Made by a program: the position numbers and the translations under genes. This document shows positions 43,272-52,630 of a stretch of DNA of 64,000 nt, piece after piece. The notes beneath the pieces were generated by a model, which saw only the letters and a program-made list of their open reading frames with translations, did no database searches and was not told where the DNA came from. The stretch's first letter is position 1, and each line of letters starts with the position of its first letter. The stretch spans positions 272,001-336,000 of the forward strand of contig NZ_LFXJ01000013.1 in assembly GCF_001183605.1 (NCBI RefSeq), in the 5' to 3' direction. The stretch comes from Lysinibacillus xylanilyticus (GTDB lineage: Bacteria > Bacillota > Bacilli > Bacillales_A > Planococcaceae).

Positions 43272-45122
43272 TTATTCAAGTAATACATTAAATAACTTGT
43301 GATGAATCTTATAAGATTCTAATCTCTCCATAGATTGTGGCTTATCGTAGCCAAGCCATACTGCTGCAGTGTATTCATCATTTAATCCGGCAAGCCAGTA
43401 GTCGCGATAGTTGTTAGTTGTTCCTGTTTTGGCACCGACATAGTTACTTCTACTATAAACGCCTTGCCCGGTACCTTTAGTAACAACATCTGTAAGCATC
43501 GAACGCATATAATTAACGGTTTTCGGTGACCAAATTTGATCGCGTGCTGAATCCCAGCTGTAAAGCTCCGTGCCATCAGATGCTGTTACTTTACGGATGC
43601 TATGGGCAAGTACGTATGAGCCGTCTATAAAGCTTGTATAAGCATCTGCTAGCTCAAGTGCTGTAACACCATACGTTAATCCTCCTAAAGAGGCAGAATA
43701 ATTATGATCTTTTGCTACGATGGAGCGGAAATTAAAGCGATCTAAGTAACTAAAGGCTGTATCAATTCCGACTGTGTTAAATAAACGGAGAGCCGATGTA
43801 TTGTAGCTATTTCGAAATGCTACTCGAATTGGTACATCACCGTATTTAAAGCCTCCATAGTTTTGTGGACAAAATGAACCGACGCAATAACTGCCGCCAC
43901 TGACAATAGAATCAGGTGTATGTGCTGTTGTCTCAAAGAAAGGAGCATATACCGCAAGCGGCTTAAAGGCAGAGCCTGGCTGACGCGTACCTTGAAAGGC
44001 ACGATGAAAACCAAATTTTTCGTAGTTTTTCCCAGCATAAAGACTAACAACTTCACGGGATGTGTTATCAATAACTGCTCCAGCGGCTTGCAATTTGCCT
44101 GAGCCTAAAATTGCAGTCATTTTATTCTCATCATGTGCTTGTTTGTCTGGATCAAGCGCGGTATAAATCGTTAATCCATTTTGGAATAATGTATTGAGTC
44201 GATTGTCTAGCTGCGCTTTGATTTTCTTCTTCTCTTCGTCGCTTTGTGTTTTGGCAAGACGATCCGAATAGCCTTCTTTTTCTGCAACTAACCATTTAAG
44301 CTCTTGTAGGACGTAAGTACTGTACATAGGGTAGCTTTGCGCTTTATTCTTTACATTTAATGTTATCGTTTCAGCTTTATATGTAATGGCATCTTCTTTT
44401 GTTATAGCGCTGCTCGTTGCGAGTGTATCTAATAACCGCTCCTGCCTTGCCTTTGTTTTATCAAAGTTTTTTAAAGGATTATACAGTGAAGGGTTATTTG
44501 GAATGGCAGCAATAAATGCAATTTCTGCTATAGATAATTCTTGGAGTGGTTTTTGAAAATAATATGTAGCTGCTCCACCGATTCCATAAACTTGATTGCT
44601 AAAATAGGCTTCATTTAGATACATCGTTAATATCTCGTCTTTATCAAATTCTTTCTCAAGCTCATGGGAGTAAAAGATCTCTGTTAATTTTCGTTCATAT
44701 GTTTTTTCGTCGGATAAATAACGCATACGAACGAGCTGTTGTGTAATGGTGCTAGCACCTTGAGAAGTTGAATTTGTGCTTGAGTTAGCAACAACTGCAC
44801 GGACGATAGCACTGAGGTCAAAGCCGATATGCTCATAAAAATGAGCGTCCTCACTTGCGATGAAAATTTCCTGGGCAATTTTTGGGATTTTCTGTAATGT
44901 TAGAGGTTGACGCCATTCGACATATTCCTCGCTAAATGTTTTGCCGTTTCGATCAACAAGTGTTACTGGAAGCTGTGGCTGTATTTCCGGTAAATGAATA
45001 GCGCTTGCAATTTGCTCTTCATGGGCTTGTGCCGCATTGATTTCTGACCTAATGTTTGTAGTAATCCACCAAAGGACAGGTAAGGATAGTAAAATGATAA
45101 AAAAACCAAAAGCCTTTTTCAT
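43272..45122 (-). CDS. pbpD: Class A penicillin-binding protein (PBP1A family)
   Basis: 616 residues from the ATG at 45122 (GGAGGCAC upstream). One N-terminal membrane anchor (about 5-22). Glycosyltransferase domain with Glu91-Asp92 (SEDAHFYEHIGFD) and QGASTITQQL (121-130). Transpeptidase domain with Ser384 in SAFK, SYN (439-441) and KTGT (565-568), so both activities look intact. Length and neighbours fit PbpD (PBP4) of B. subtilis. Confidence 0.9.
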   Translation of the reverse strand: MKKAFGFFIILLSLPVLWWITTNIRSEINAAQAHEEQIASAIHLPEIQPQLPVTLVDRNGKTFSEEYVEWRQPLTLQKIPKIAQEIFIASEDAHFYEHIGFDLSAIVRAVVANSSTNSTSQGASTITQQLVRMRYLSDEKTYERKLTEIFYSHELEKEFDKDEILTMYLNEAYFSNQVYGIGGAATYYFQKPLQELSIAEIAFIAAIPNNPSLYNPLKNFDKTKARQERLLDTLATSSAITKEDAITYKAETITLNVKNKAQSYPMYSTYVLQELKWLVAEKEGYSDRLAKTQSDEEKKKIKAQLDNRLNTLFQNGLTIYTALDPDKQAHDENKMTAILGSGKLQAAGAVIDNTSREVVSLYAGKNYEKFGFHRAFQGTRQPGSAFKPLAVYAPFFETTAHTPDSIVSGGSYCVGSFCPQNYGGFKYGDVPIRVAFRNSYNTSALRLFNTVGIDTAFSYLDRFNFRSIVAKDHNYSASLGGLTYGVTALELADAYTSFIDGSYVLAHSIRKVTASDGTELYSWDSARDQIWSPKTVNYMRSMLTDVVTKGTGQGVYSRSNYVGAKTGTTNNYRDYWLAGLNDEYTAAVWLGYDKPQSMERLESYKIHHKLFNVLLE

Positions 45123-45319
45123 GTGTGCCTCCACTCTAAATATGAGTCACTCAACAGAATAACATAATTTGGATAGTTTCCAAATACGCGTTCCGACCTA
45201 TTTGTTTTTATCAAATAATTTTGCCATGAAGTTGGAGATAACGGTTGTTAAAACGTATCTTCATTTAATAGAAAACTCCTACCTGTAAAGGTGGTGAGAT
45301 GAACGCGGATGTGATTCCT

Positions 45320-45625
45320 TTGCAGTGAGTGTCCGAAAACTACTGAAATAGAGTAACTCAGTCTAAGAACGCCACGTCCTATGGCATTACCGAAATGTTC
45401 GACATCGTGTCGACCCTGGCACAATTCATAATCCCGACGTATTGTTTAACTGCGCGAAAGCGAAGCATCAGCGGCAAATGTTTTCTGTAGCGAAAGTGAA
45501 ACGGCAACTACAATTACGTCAAGTCGAAATTGCTTAGAGTTGATTGGAGTGTAGGCAGCGCGACTAGCACCACAGCTGAGACCTTGGAGAGAGCAGGCAG
45601 AGGAACGAAGGCTAATAGCATCAAC
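45320..45625. repeat. Composite of degenerate dispersed and long elements
   Basis: The gap upstream of pbpD holds CAGTCTAAGAACGCCACGTC (as at 24450), GCGCGAAAGCGAAGCATCAGC modules shortened, a tail-like ACAATTACGTCAAGTCGAAATT, then GTTGATTGGAGTG and AGGAACGAAGGCTAATAGC, the end of a long element. The stop of the following minus-strand gene at 45631 adjoins it. Confidence 0.6.
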
Positions 45626-45630
45626 AAAGC

Positions 45631-46338
45631 TTAAGCTATTTTTTCTTGTCTGTAACTTATGAAAAGTGGAATTATACATAACAATCCAAGGAGAATGGAC
45701 AGGATTAAGGTGTTGATTGGATTATCTTTTACTTTTGTATCTTCTTTGTGTTTTTTTTCAAATTCCTTTACTTCTTCTGTTGTATTTACTTTATTGTTTG
45801 GAACAAATTCATTTTTATTTACATCATAGTAATAGAATCCGTGTTTGTTAAAGGTGAAAAAGTCATCTCTAACCGTCTTATATGAACTTGAAATCATCGC
45901 TAAGTCCACTTTTTCCGTATCAATCTTTGGTTTTACATATTTTTCACTTTCTGCTGTAAACAATTCTTTTTCTTTTTTTAATAAGTTGGCTGCTTCACTC
46001 TTTACTTTTTCTACATCTTGAAGCGTTGTTGCTTTTTTCAAACCCTCTTCGATAAAGGCTATTTGTTTCGTTTTCATTTTTTCTTCAAATTCTTTGGTTT
46101 TTTGCTCTAATAATGATTTATCCTCTTTTTCTGTTTTTATCAGTACCGTTTTTGTTTCTTGTGCTAATATTTTGGCGGAGTCGTTTTTGTAATAATGAAC
46201 TTCTTTTTTATTTTTATTATTTACTGAATTCAAGTGCTCTTCTGTAGCGATTTTTGTTGCCATGCTGGCAGATGAAAAAACGATACTCAACATACATACC
46301 GACAGACCGATTAAACTTATTTTTTGTATAAATTTCAT
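45631..46338 (-). CDS. Secreted or membrane-anchored coiled-coil protein, unknown
   Basis: 235 residues from the ATG at 46338, which has GGAGGGATTG upstream; the frame starts earlier without support. Signal peptide at residues 1-27 (ISLIGLSVCMLSIVFSSASMA), a Lys/Glu-rich helical region (about 60-130), a small domain with FFTFNKHGFYYYDVNKNEF, and a C-terminal membrane segment plus basic tail (TLILSILLGLLCIIPLFISYRQ). It would stand outside the membrane on a C-terminal anchor. Family not recognised. Confidence 0.65.
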   Translation of the reverse strand: MKFIQKISLIGLSVCMLSIVFSSASMATKIATEEHLNSVNNKNKKEVHYYKNDSAKILAQETKTVLIKTEKEDKSLLEQKTKEFEEKMKTKQIAFIEEGLKKATTLQDVEKVKSEAANLLKKEKELFTAESEKYVKPKIDTEKVDLAMISSSYKTVRDDFFTFNKHGFYYYDVNKNEFVPNNKVNTTEEVKEFEKKHKEDTKVKDNPINTLILSILLGLLCIIPLFISYRQEKIA

Positions 46339-46438
46339 TGCAATCCCTCCGTTTTTTCTACTTTTATCCATATAATCCATCTTTATTATCAATCAAGGGG
46401 ATATATGAACAATCATAAAAAATATAAGGAGGGTTAAT

Positions 46439-46684
46439 ATGAAAGAATATTTCTTAACCGAAGAACAGTACTGTGATAACGCCTTCGTGACCAACATCGT
46501 GCCGCTGCCGCTACGCTTTCGCGCAAAAGACATCGTGCCGCTGCCGCTACGTTTAGCACTACGCTTTCAAAACATCTTCAACTGTCGCTTCGCTTTAGCA
46601 CAAAAAACACTTATTGGCCTAAGTGGCTCATCGGAGGCCCACAGGAAATCAACCACACATTATGGTGATAAGCTAAAAAATTAA
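46439..46684 (+). pseudogene. Chimeric ORF: gene start running into a repeat
   Basis: The ATG has an excellent AAGGAGGG ribosome binding site and the first ten codons (MKEYFLTEEQ) look genuine, but from about 46468 the sequence is a long-element copy, so most of the 81 residues are translated repeat. Either an original gene was cut off or the repeat provides a short chimeric peptide. Confidence 0.45.
46468..46653 (-). repeat. Long MITE-like element, truncated copy 3
   Basis: Minus-strand orientation: it ends at 46653 with the GTTGATTTCC terminus and contains GGCCTCCGATGAGCC, several GCGAAAGCGTAGCGGC modules and GGTCACGAAGGCGTTATCAC; the GGAGTCGCCCAGCC terminus is missing. Confidence 0.65.
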
Positions 46685-46815
46685 AAGTGCAAAAAATCGT
46701 CAATACTTTGGTGAAGAAAACCAGTAAGAAGTATGTTAGACTAAAATGAGGTCAGAAATGATAGTACTATCATTTTCATTGAAACTGAAATTTTACATTT
46801 AAAGGAGAGACTTCA

Positions 46816-47403
46816 ATGTTTCCACAATTAACAACAGAAGTACTAGAAGGCGAAGTACTTGTAGAAATGAAAACAACATTAGGTGCCATCAAAATTAAAT
46901 TATTCCCAGAGCATGCACCGAAAACTGTTGAAAACTTTTTAGGCCATGCAAAATCAGGATACTATGACGGCATCATTTTCCACCGTGTAATCCAAGACTT
47001 TATGATTCAAGGTGGTGACCCAACTGGTACAGGTATGGGCGGCGAATCAATTTGGGGTAACTCTTTCGAAGATGAGTTCTCTGACAAAGTATTTAATCTT
47101 CGCGGTGCCCTTTCAATGGCAAATGCGGGTCCAAACACAAATGGTTCACAATTCTTTATCGTACAAATGAAGCACCTTCCAAGTGATATGCTTCGTCAAT
47201 TACAAGGTGCTGGCTTCCCAGAAGAGATTATTGAAGCATATGCTCAAAATGGTGGTACTCCTTGGTTAGACCATAAGCATACAGTATTTGGTCATGTTGT
47301 TGAAGGTATGGACATCGTTGACAAACTTGCAGACGTAGAAAAAGACATGCGTGATAAACCAGTAGAAGATGTGAAAATCGAGTCAATTACAGTTTTTGAA
47401 TAA
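46816..47403 (+). CDS. ppiB: Peptidyl-prolyl cis-trans isomerase (cyclophilin)
   Basis: 195 residues. [53 protein letters not shown] and HTVFGHV are the cyclophilin active-site strings. A segment [20 protein letters not shown], longer than in the E. coli enzyme, is normal for Bacillales. Cytoplasmic protein folding. AAAGGAGAG precedes the ATG. Confidence 0.92.
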   Translation: MFPQLTTEVLEGEVLVEMKTTLGAIKIKLFPEHAPKTVENFLGHAKSGYYDGIIFHRVIQDFMIQGGDPTGTGMGGESIWGNSFEDEFSDKVFNLRGALSMANAGPNTNGSQFFIVQMKHLPSDMLRQLQGAGFPEEIIEAYAQNGGTPWLDHKHTVFGHVVEGMDIVDKLADVEKDMRDKPVEDVKIESITVFE

Positions 47404-47425
47404 TAATTGTAAGGACGTGTAAAAC

Positions 47426-47638
47426 ATGAAACATTTAATGTATCAATTTTTATATTTCCCTGAAGATAAATCAGGCTATGTTCCTGCAGCTTTTGAATTT
47501 TTAATAATGCTTATATTATGTATTGTTGTCTTTACCGTTTTCCGTAAGATTTCTAAGAAACAAGAAATGAAATCAAAGGAACTCGAAGCACGTATTCTTT
47601 CAGAGAAAAATAATACAAACAATCAGCAAAATATTTAA
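47426..47638 (+). CDS. Small single-pass membrane protein
   Basis: 70 residues, one membrane segment (FEFLIMLILCIVVFTVF), then a Lys/Glu-rich cytoplasmic tail. 22 bases behind ppiB, GTAAGGACG upstream, so probably in the same transcript. Function unknown. Its TAA stop begins a repeat element. Confidence 0.6.
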   Translation: MKHLMYQFLYFPEDKSGYVPAAFEFLIMLILCIVVFTVFRKISKKQEMKSKELEARILSEKNNTNNQQNI

Positions 47639-47710
47639 CTGCATTCAGCGGGTGTCCAAACACCCACTAAAATAGAGGAACTCAGTCATTATGCCGAGGC
47701 ATAATTGATT
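47636..47710 (+). repeat. Dispersed repeat after the small membrane protein gene
   Basis: TAACTGCATTCAGCGGGTG, GTCCAAACACCCACTGAAAT-like head, AACTCAGTC, then TTATGCCGAGGCATAATTGAT. Confidence 0.75.
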
Positions 47711-47714
47711 GTAC

Positions 47715-47757
47715 CAGATGCCCCGCTGTCTTTTATGACTGCGGGGCATCTGACTTT
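47715..47757. terminator. Hairpin after the repeat
   Basis: CAGATGCCCCGC pairs with GCGGGGCATCTG; the T run is short (CTTTCT), so termination strength is uncertain. Confidence 0.55.
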
Positions 47758-47837
47758 CTCATTAATCTTATGTTAAAATACCTCAAGTATTATTTGTCTT
47801 CGCACCCTTCTCCATTTGAGATATATTTTCTAAACAA

Positions 47838-47872
47838 AAAAGGATATCTCAGAAAAACTTGAGATATCCTTC
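47838..47872 (-). terminator. Terminator of patB
   Basis: GGATATCTCA/TGAGATATCC with a T6 run on the minus strand. Confidence 0.8.
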
Positions 47873-47884
47873 ACTATTTACTTT

Positions 47885-49066
47885 CTATTGTTCAAGTGCT
47901 TTCTTAAAGCGCTGAACACCGTCTTTCACTGTGTCAAATGAGCAAGCGACGTTCATACGCAGGAAGCCGCAACCCTCTTCGCCATATTTTGATCCTGGCT
48001 CTAATGCTAGCTTGCCATTTTCCAGCAAGCGTTGCATGATTTCTTTTTCATCAAGACCTAATTCTCGGTAATCAATCCAAAGTAAATAAGTGCCTTGAGG
48101 TTTATTAATATGGATACCAGGTAATTGTCCTAATTCAGCAATTACATAGTCCATATTGTTTGAAATGTAAGTAAGCATGTCATTTAACCATGGGGAACCC
48201 TCTGTATAAGCATCCTGAAGTGCAACAGAAGCAAAGGTATTTACTGAGCCTTGCCCACTAGCCATATGAACTGCTTCTAGTAGCATACGCTTTTCCTTAT
48301 CAGGCACAATCATATAGGCAACTTGAATACCAGCTAGATTGAATGTTTTTGTCGGTGCCATGCACGTAATAATACGATCAATTTCATCACCAGCGATTTT
48401 TGCTAATGGTGTATGTTTTGAGCCATCCAACATTAAATCGGAATGAATTTCATCGGAAATAATCACTACATCATATTTTGCACATAGTCGTACGATTTCC
48501 TTTAATGTAGCTTCATCCCATACATAACCTCCTGGATTATGTGGATTACACAATATGTAGGCTTTCACATTTTGAGCAAGTGCTTGCTCAAAGGCTTCAA
48601 AGTCGTAAATAAATGTCCCATCTTTTTCTACTAAAGGACAACTAACAATCTCTCTACCATTACTTTTTGGGATATTATAAAATGGCGGATAGACAGGTGC
48701 GGAAATAAGTACTTTATCTCCTGGATTTGTAAATGCCTTGATACTGTCCGCTAAAGCGGCAACAACACCGTTACAGAAAACAATGGATTCTTTGTCAATG
48801 TGCCAATCATGATGAGCATTCTGCCAGTCTACGATCGCCTGCACTGCTTCATTACTAACAAAGCTATAGCCGAAAACAGTCTTTTCAGCATGCTCTTGTA
48901 GTGCTTTTGATACGGCTGCTGGAGCGGGGAAATCCATATCGGCTACCCACATTGGTAGTATGTCTGAAGCATCTTGTAGCCCATATACATTTTCCACTGC
49001 GTCCCATTTTACTGAGTTTGTACAACGACGTTTAATAGTTTGATCGAAATTAGACAAGCAAATCAC
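47885..49066 (-). CDS. patB: PatB/MalY-type cystathionine beta-lyase (aminotransferase fold)
   Basis: 393 residues, PLP enzyme of aminotransferase class I. SVKWDAVE...LPMWVADMDFPAP, ILCNPHNPGGYVW, SDEIHSDLML and MAPTKTFNLAG with the PLP lysine are typical for PatB, which cleaves C-S bonds of cystathionine and cysteine conjugates. GTG at 49066 is used; TTG at 49057 (MSNFDQT) is a realistic alternative. It is divergent from yugE by 54 bases. Confidence 0.85.
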   Translation of the reverse strand: MICLSNFDQTIKRRCTNSVKWDAVENVYGLQDASDILPMWVADMDFPAPAAVSKALQEHAEKTVFGYSFVSNEAVQAIVDWQNAHHDWHIDKESIVFCNGVVAALADSIKAFTNPGDKVLISAPVYPPFYNIPKSNGREIVSCPLVEKDGTFIYDFEAFEQALAQNVKAYILCNPHNPGGYVWDEATLKEIVRLCAKYDVVIISDEIHSDLMLDGSKHTPLAKIAGDEIDRIITCMAPTKTFNLAGIQVAYMIVPDKEKRMLLEAVHMASGQGSVNTFASVALQDAYTEGSPWLNDMLTYISNNMDYVIAELGQLPGIHINKPQGTYLLWIDYRELGLDEKEIMQRLLENGKLALEPGSKYGEEGCGFLRMNVACSFDTVKDGVQRFKKALEQ

Positions 49067-49120
49067 TCTTTTCTTTTTTATTTACTATGGTATCATACGA
49101 GTATGATAAAAGGATAATAG

Positions 49121-49390
49121 GTGAGTATTTTGGAAAATATAAAAATGAATCAAGCAGCCGTACATCTGCTAGAGGAGTGGGATCCATTCCACTTAGGTCC
49201 AGATCATTATGATACTGAAACCGCTGATGTTGTAGCAGCATTGCAAGGTATTGATGATCCATCTACTCTTGCAAAGGTTATTCAAGAAACATATGAGCAT
49301 TCGTTTGAAGAATGGATTCCATTTGAAGATTGTGTAGCCATTTCGTACAAACTTATTGCGATAAAATTTGAAGCAAAATGCATTATTTAA
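49121..49390 (+). CDS. yugE: YugE family (DUF1871) protein
   Basis: 89 residues: AAVHLLEEWDPFHLGPDHYDTE and SFEEWIPFEDCVAISYKL are typical for DUF1871. Function unknown. GTG at 49121 has AAGGA upstream; TTG at 49130 with AGGTGAG is a close alternative. The TAA stop is the first triplet of a repeat element. Confidence 0.75.
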   Translation: MSILENIKMNQAAVHLLEEWDPFHLGPDHYDTETADVVAALQGIDDPSTLAKVIQETYEHSFEEWIPFEDCVAISYKLIAIKFEAKCII

Positions 49391-49465
49391 CTTCTTTCAG
49401 TAGGTATCCAAACACCTGCTGAAAGGTGTTATGCAAGCGCAAAGCCGAATTTTGACGCAATGATG
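49388..49465 (+). repeat. Dispersed repeat, short copy, at the yugE stop
   Basis: TAACTTCTTTCAGTAGGTA, inverted CCTGCTGAAAGG, GCGCAAAGCCGAATTTTGAC and GCAATGATGC. Confidence 0.7.
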
Positions 49466-49485
49466 CTTTTGCTTTTCTATAGAAA

Positions 49486-49528
49486 ACGAGGTTGTCTTTC
49501 AATTTTGAGACAACCTCGTTTTTTTGTG
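49486..49528 (+). terminator. Terminator downstream of yugE
   Basis: AACGAGGTTGTCT pairs with AGACAACCTCGTT, followed by T7. Confidence 0.85.
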
Positions 49529-49560
49529 TTTGGATTTATTCTTAGAAAGAAAAAACTGTT

Positions 49561-49758
49561 TAACTTCTTCAGCGGTGTCCAAACATCCGCTGAAAGAAGT
49601 TAAAGCCTCCGGCGGATGTCACGGAATCGGAAAGGAGTTCTTAGAGGATGTTAGCCTAAAACCATCGCATCCATGCGATAACGGCTAACTGACCTGCATC
49701 GTGCAGGCCTAAGCACAAAGCCGATTCCGGACGCAATTATGCCATGGCATAATTGATA
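49561..49758 (+). repeat. Dispersed repeat, nearly complete copy
   Basis: Head TAACTTCTTCAGCGGTGTCC with inverted ATCCGCTGAAAGAAGTTA, block GCCTCCGGCGGATGTCACGG, block CCATCGCATCCATGCGATAA, block CTGACCTGCATCGTGCAGGC, GCCGATTCCGGACGC and the tail ATTATGCCATGGCATAAT. Every block is itself a small palindrome. It carries none of the TTTCGC modules. Confidence 0.8.
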
Positions 49759-49763
49759 TAATA

Positions 49764-49790
49764 TGTAACAATTGGGAGGAATGATTCGTT
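49764..49790 (+). promoter_or_regulatory. Candidate ECF promoter, probably autoregulatory
   Basis: TGTAAC (49764-49769), 17 bp, CGTT (49787-49790) fits the AAC-type -35 and CGT-type -10 of ECF sigma factors. It lies 25 bases before the sigma gene. Confidence 0.45.
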
Positions 49791-49814
49791 ACATGTGCAA
49801 AAGGGGGAATGACG

Positions 49815-50363
49815 GTGACAGAAACTGAGTTAATAGAACGAGCTCAGCAAGGAGACAAAGAAGCCTATATAGAGCTGATTAGAATATATCAAAGCACAGT
49901 TGAAAAATTTGCCTTTCAATGTGGCGTGCAGAGTAATGATTTAGCAGATGTTTCACAGGAGGTATTTGTCAAGCTCTATCGTTTTTTAGACCAATTTAAG
50001 CAGGATCGTTTTACGACATGGCTCTATAAAATCACATTAAATGCAACGCGTGATTATTATCGCAAAGAACAACGAGAGCAAGCTAAGGAAGAAAGGCTAA
50101 GTGCACAACAACAAATGCCCTCATCTTCAGCAGAAAAGCATGTCCTTAATTTTGAGGAGGATAGGCTATTACATAATGCTATTAAAGAACTCGATGAAAA
50201 ATATCGGTATCCACTCATATTATTTTACTTCCATGAATTAAAGTATGAGGAGATTGCGGAAGTACTAAATATTTCGTTATCAACTGTTAAAGTTCGTATA
50301 TTGCGTGCAAAGGAAAAGCTCAAAGTGGTGTTAGTGCTGGAGGGGAGTGTTGAAAATGGATGA
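49815..50363 (+). CDS. ECF-type RNA polymerase sigma factor
   Basis: 182 residues from the GTG at 49815; the ATG at 49809 is only one base behind the AAGGGGGA site, so GTG is better spaced. Region 2 (ADVSQEVFVKLYRFLDQF, TWLYKITLNATRDYYRK) and region 4 (LILFYFHELKYEEIAEVLN, STVKVRILRAKEKLK). It overlaps its presumed anti-sigma gene. I cannot assign it to a named B. subtilis sigma. Confidence 0.88.
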   Translation: MTETELIERAQQGDKEAYIELIRIYQSTVEKFAFQCGVQSNDLADVSQEVFVKLYRFLDQFKQDRFTTWLYKITLNATRDYYRKEQREQAKEERLSAQQQMPSSSAEKHVLNFEEDRLLHNAIKELDEKYRYPLILFYFHELKYEEIAEVLNISLSTVKVRILRAKEKLKVVLVLEGSVENG

Positions 50364-52002
50364 TAAACAGTTTGAAAAGCGAATGGAGCTTCTAAAAAAA
50401 TCCTATAATCGCATGAAACCACAGTTAGATCCAGAAGCCGTTTTCGCACAAATCGAGGCAGAAAATGCAACACAAAAAGCACAAGAAACAGTAACAACAC
50501 AAAAGCCCCCCTCAAGATGGCAAAAGCCAGCTATCTGGATAGCAAGCATTGCTAGTGTACTTTTATTAAGCGTTCTTGTTTCGTCGTATGTCATTAATCA
50601 ACCAGAAAGCATTAATGGTAAGAAAGATGTTTCGCAGAAAGAAAAACAGGAAGTTGGAATTCAAGAATGGATCGAAAACATTACTAAAAAATATAACAGT
50701 AAAAAAGAACAAATAAGAAGAGAATTAAAAGTTTCTATTGATGAACTAAATGCATTTGAATTTATTAAAGAGGCTGACTACATGCTAGACTTCTATACAA
50801 AAAGGAGTTCTCATGTAAAAGAAGAAGATGTACAGATTTTAAAATTTAATGAGGAATCTATACTTAATAAATTAATGACACCAAGAAGAGCCCTAGAAGC
50901 CATTGATGAATATAATAATTTAACGTTCGATGAATCTTTAGAGATATATCGTTTATATGAAAAAACTGCACTGGAATTAGAGGATTTTTACAGTGGTCTT
51001 CTTAAACCATATGAATCTCTTCTAAAGAAGTCAAAAGATATTAATGCATATCCGTCAGATTTAAAGATAATTATTGAGGCCGCAAATAATCAATTCATGG
51101 AATTGAAAGAGAATGAAGAGGGAGCGTTTTATTTTAAAGCCACGCCAATTTACGGTGAATTTTCGCCACCCAATATCAATAAATTGCATCCTGATACTTT
51201 TGGTTACTTTGAGTATTTAGAAAAGGGGCAGTTATTATTAGCAGATGATTTAAGGTATACACGAGAAGAAACCGCTAAATCCTTGAAAATAATGGAGCGT
51301 ACGTTACTAGCTGATGTGAACGCTGATTCACCTACTTATAAGGTTTTAAGACAAAACTTTGAAAATACATGGTTGGTGTTGATGAAGGGAACTGCAAGTT
51401 ATCCTGCTCTTACAAAAAATGGGGAACCTCATAAAGATTATATGGATTTTTTACAAAAAGTAGCTAATGGAAACTATGGGGAAGTAATGAAAAAAACTGC
51501 TTCAACAATTTTAAATGAACTACAACAAGACAATCGTTCAGATACTTTAACTCAGTTATCAGCTTACGATATTTGGACTATCATATTGCAAACTCGAGAA
51601 GAAACAGCAGGATTTATTAATGATAGTGATTTTACTATTGTAAGTATTGATGAATCACAAATAAAGAGTGTATATGAACAATATAAAAAAAGTGATAATG
51701 AAGCATTTATCAATCAACTAAGCCCATTGAATATGGTTTCTCTTTATTTATTTGCAATAACAATTGGAGACGAATCTTTGCAAAAAGCTATATTATGGCC
51801 AAAAACGAACATTAATACAAGTTCGTTAGACAAAGTTAAAAGTTTAGATATCTTTAGCCAATTAGGTGAATATGATGGTATTTATCCAATGGTTGCTGCT
51901 CGTGTTTCTGGAGAGTATCAGGATATGTATGGAAGGCAATTTCTTATTAAATTAGCGAAAAACAAAGAAGGTAATTATCGCATAACAGGGATCATTGATT
52001 GA
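50356..52002 (+). CDS. Large anti-sigma factor, single membrane pass
   Basis: 548 residues from the ATG at 50356 (GAGGGGAGTG upstream), overlapping the sigma gene by eight bases. Short cytoplasmic part (1-57, KRMELLKKSYNRMKPQLD), membrane segment at about 59-78 (IWIASIASVLLLSVLVSSYV), then 460 extracellular residues, mostly helical, not matching a family I know. Typical ECF anti-sigmas are much shorter, so this one probably carries its own sensor domain. Confidence 0.7.
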   Translation: MDDKQFEKRMELLKKSYNRMKPQLDPEAVFAQIEAENATQKAQETVTTQKPPSRWQKPAIWIASIASVLLLSVLVSSYVINQPESINGKKDVSQKEKQEVGIQEWIENITKKYNSKKEQIRRELKVSIDELNAFEFIKEADYMLDFYTKRSSHVKEEDVQILKFNEESILNKLMTPRRALEAIDEYNNLTFDESLEIYRLYEKTALELEDFYSGLLKPYESLLKKSKDINAYPSDLKIIIEAANNQFMELKENEEGAFYFKATPIYGEFSPPNINKLHPDTFGYFEYLEKGQLLLADDLRYTREETAKSLKIMERTLLADVNADSPTYKVLRQNFENTWLVLMKGTASYPALTKNGEPHKDYMDFLQKVANGNYGEVMKKTASTILNELQQDNRSDTLTQLSAYDIWTIILQTREETAGFINDSDFTIVSIDESQIKSVYEQYKKSDNEAFINQLSPLNMVSLYLFAITIGDESLQKAILWPKTNINTSSLDKVKSLDIFSQLGEYDGIYPMVAARVSGEYQDMYGRQFLIKLAKNKEGNYRITGIID

Positions 52003-52090
52003 TGGGATGATTTTTTGCCCCACTAAAACACGTATGTTATAATTTATGGTGATATATACGTAGCAAACAAAAAGAAAGTGGGCAAAGTTT

Positions 52091-52468
52091 ATGGGAAAAA
52101 AATATGAATTAGGGGACGTGTTGACTGGAAAAGTTACAGGTATACAGCCGTATGGTGCATTTGTTGCACTTGATGAAGATACACAGGGCCTTGTGCATAT
52201 TTCCGAAATTACGTACGGCTTTGTAAAGGACGTTAGTGAATTTTTGTCAGTTGGGCAAGAGGTAGAAGTAAAGATACTTGAAATCGATGAAGATGCCGAA
52301 AAAATTAGTTTATCGATTCGTGCTTTGCAGGAGCGCCCAACTACATTGCGTAAAAAAGATCCACTACCACGTAAATCATTGCAGGACCGTGTAGATGAAT
52401 CGGATGCGAATGGTTTTAATTCCCTAAAAGATAAATTGCAGGACTGGATTGAGCAGTCAGGACAATAA
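52091..52468 (+). CDS. yugI: S1 RNA-binding protein YugI (general stress protein 13 type)
   Basis: 125 residues. The S1 domain fills residues 5-75 (GDVLTGKVTGIQPYGAFVAL, GLVHISEIT, ISLSIRAL), followed by a basic, flexible tail. Ribosome-associated proteins of this kind are known in Bacillus. AAAGTGGG precedes the ATG. Confidence 0.88.
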   Translation: MGKKYELGDVLTGKVTGIQPYGAFVALDEDTQGLVHISEITYGFVKDVSEFLSVGQEVEVKILEIDEDAEKISLSIRALQERPTTLRKKDPLPRKSLQDRVDESDANGFNSLKDKLQDWIEQSGQ

Positions 52469-52630
52469 TGTACTTTAATCAGTGGGGGTTTTCTTTATCG
52501 CCCACTGGTTAATAGTCTTCACCTATCGGGCTTTTACAGGCAGTTATTTTTCCTAACTTCTTTGCTTTTGCTGAATTTGAGGCGGGAGTCTTATACTATA
52601 CAGATAAATTACTGCCTGTTAATGCGAGAT

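Noticed and set aside
43920..44102. ORFs on the strand opposite pbpD and other long genes
   Set aside because: Shadows of strongly supported coding regions, without ribosome binding sites.
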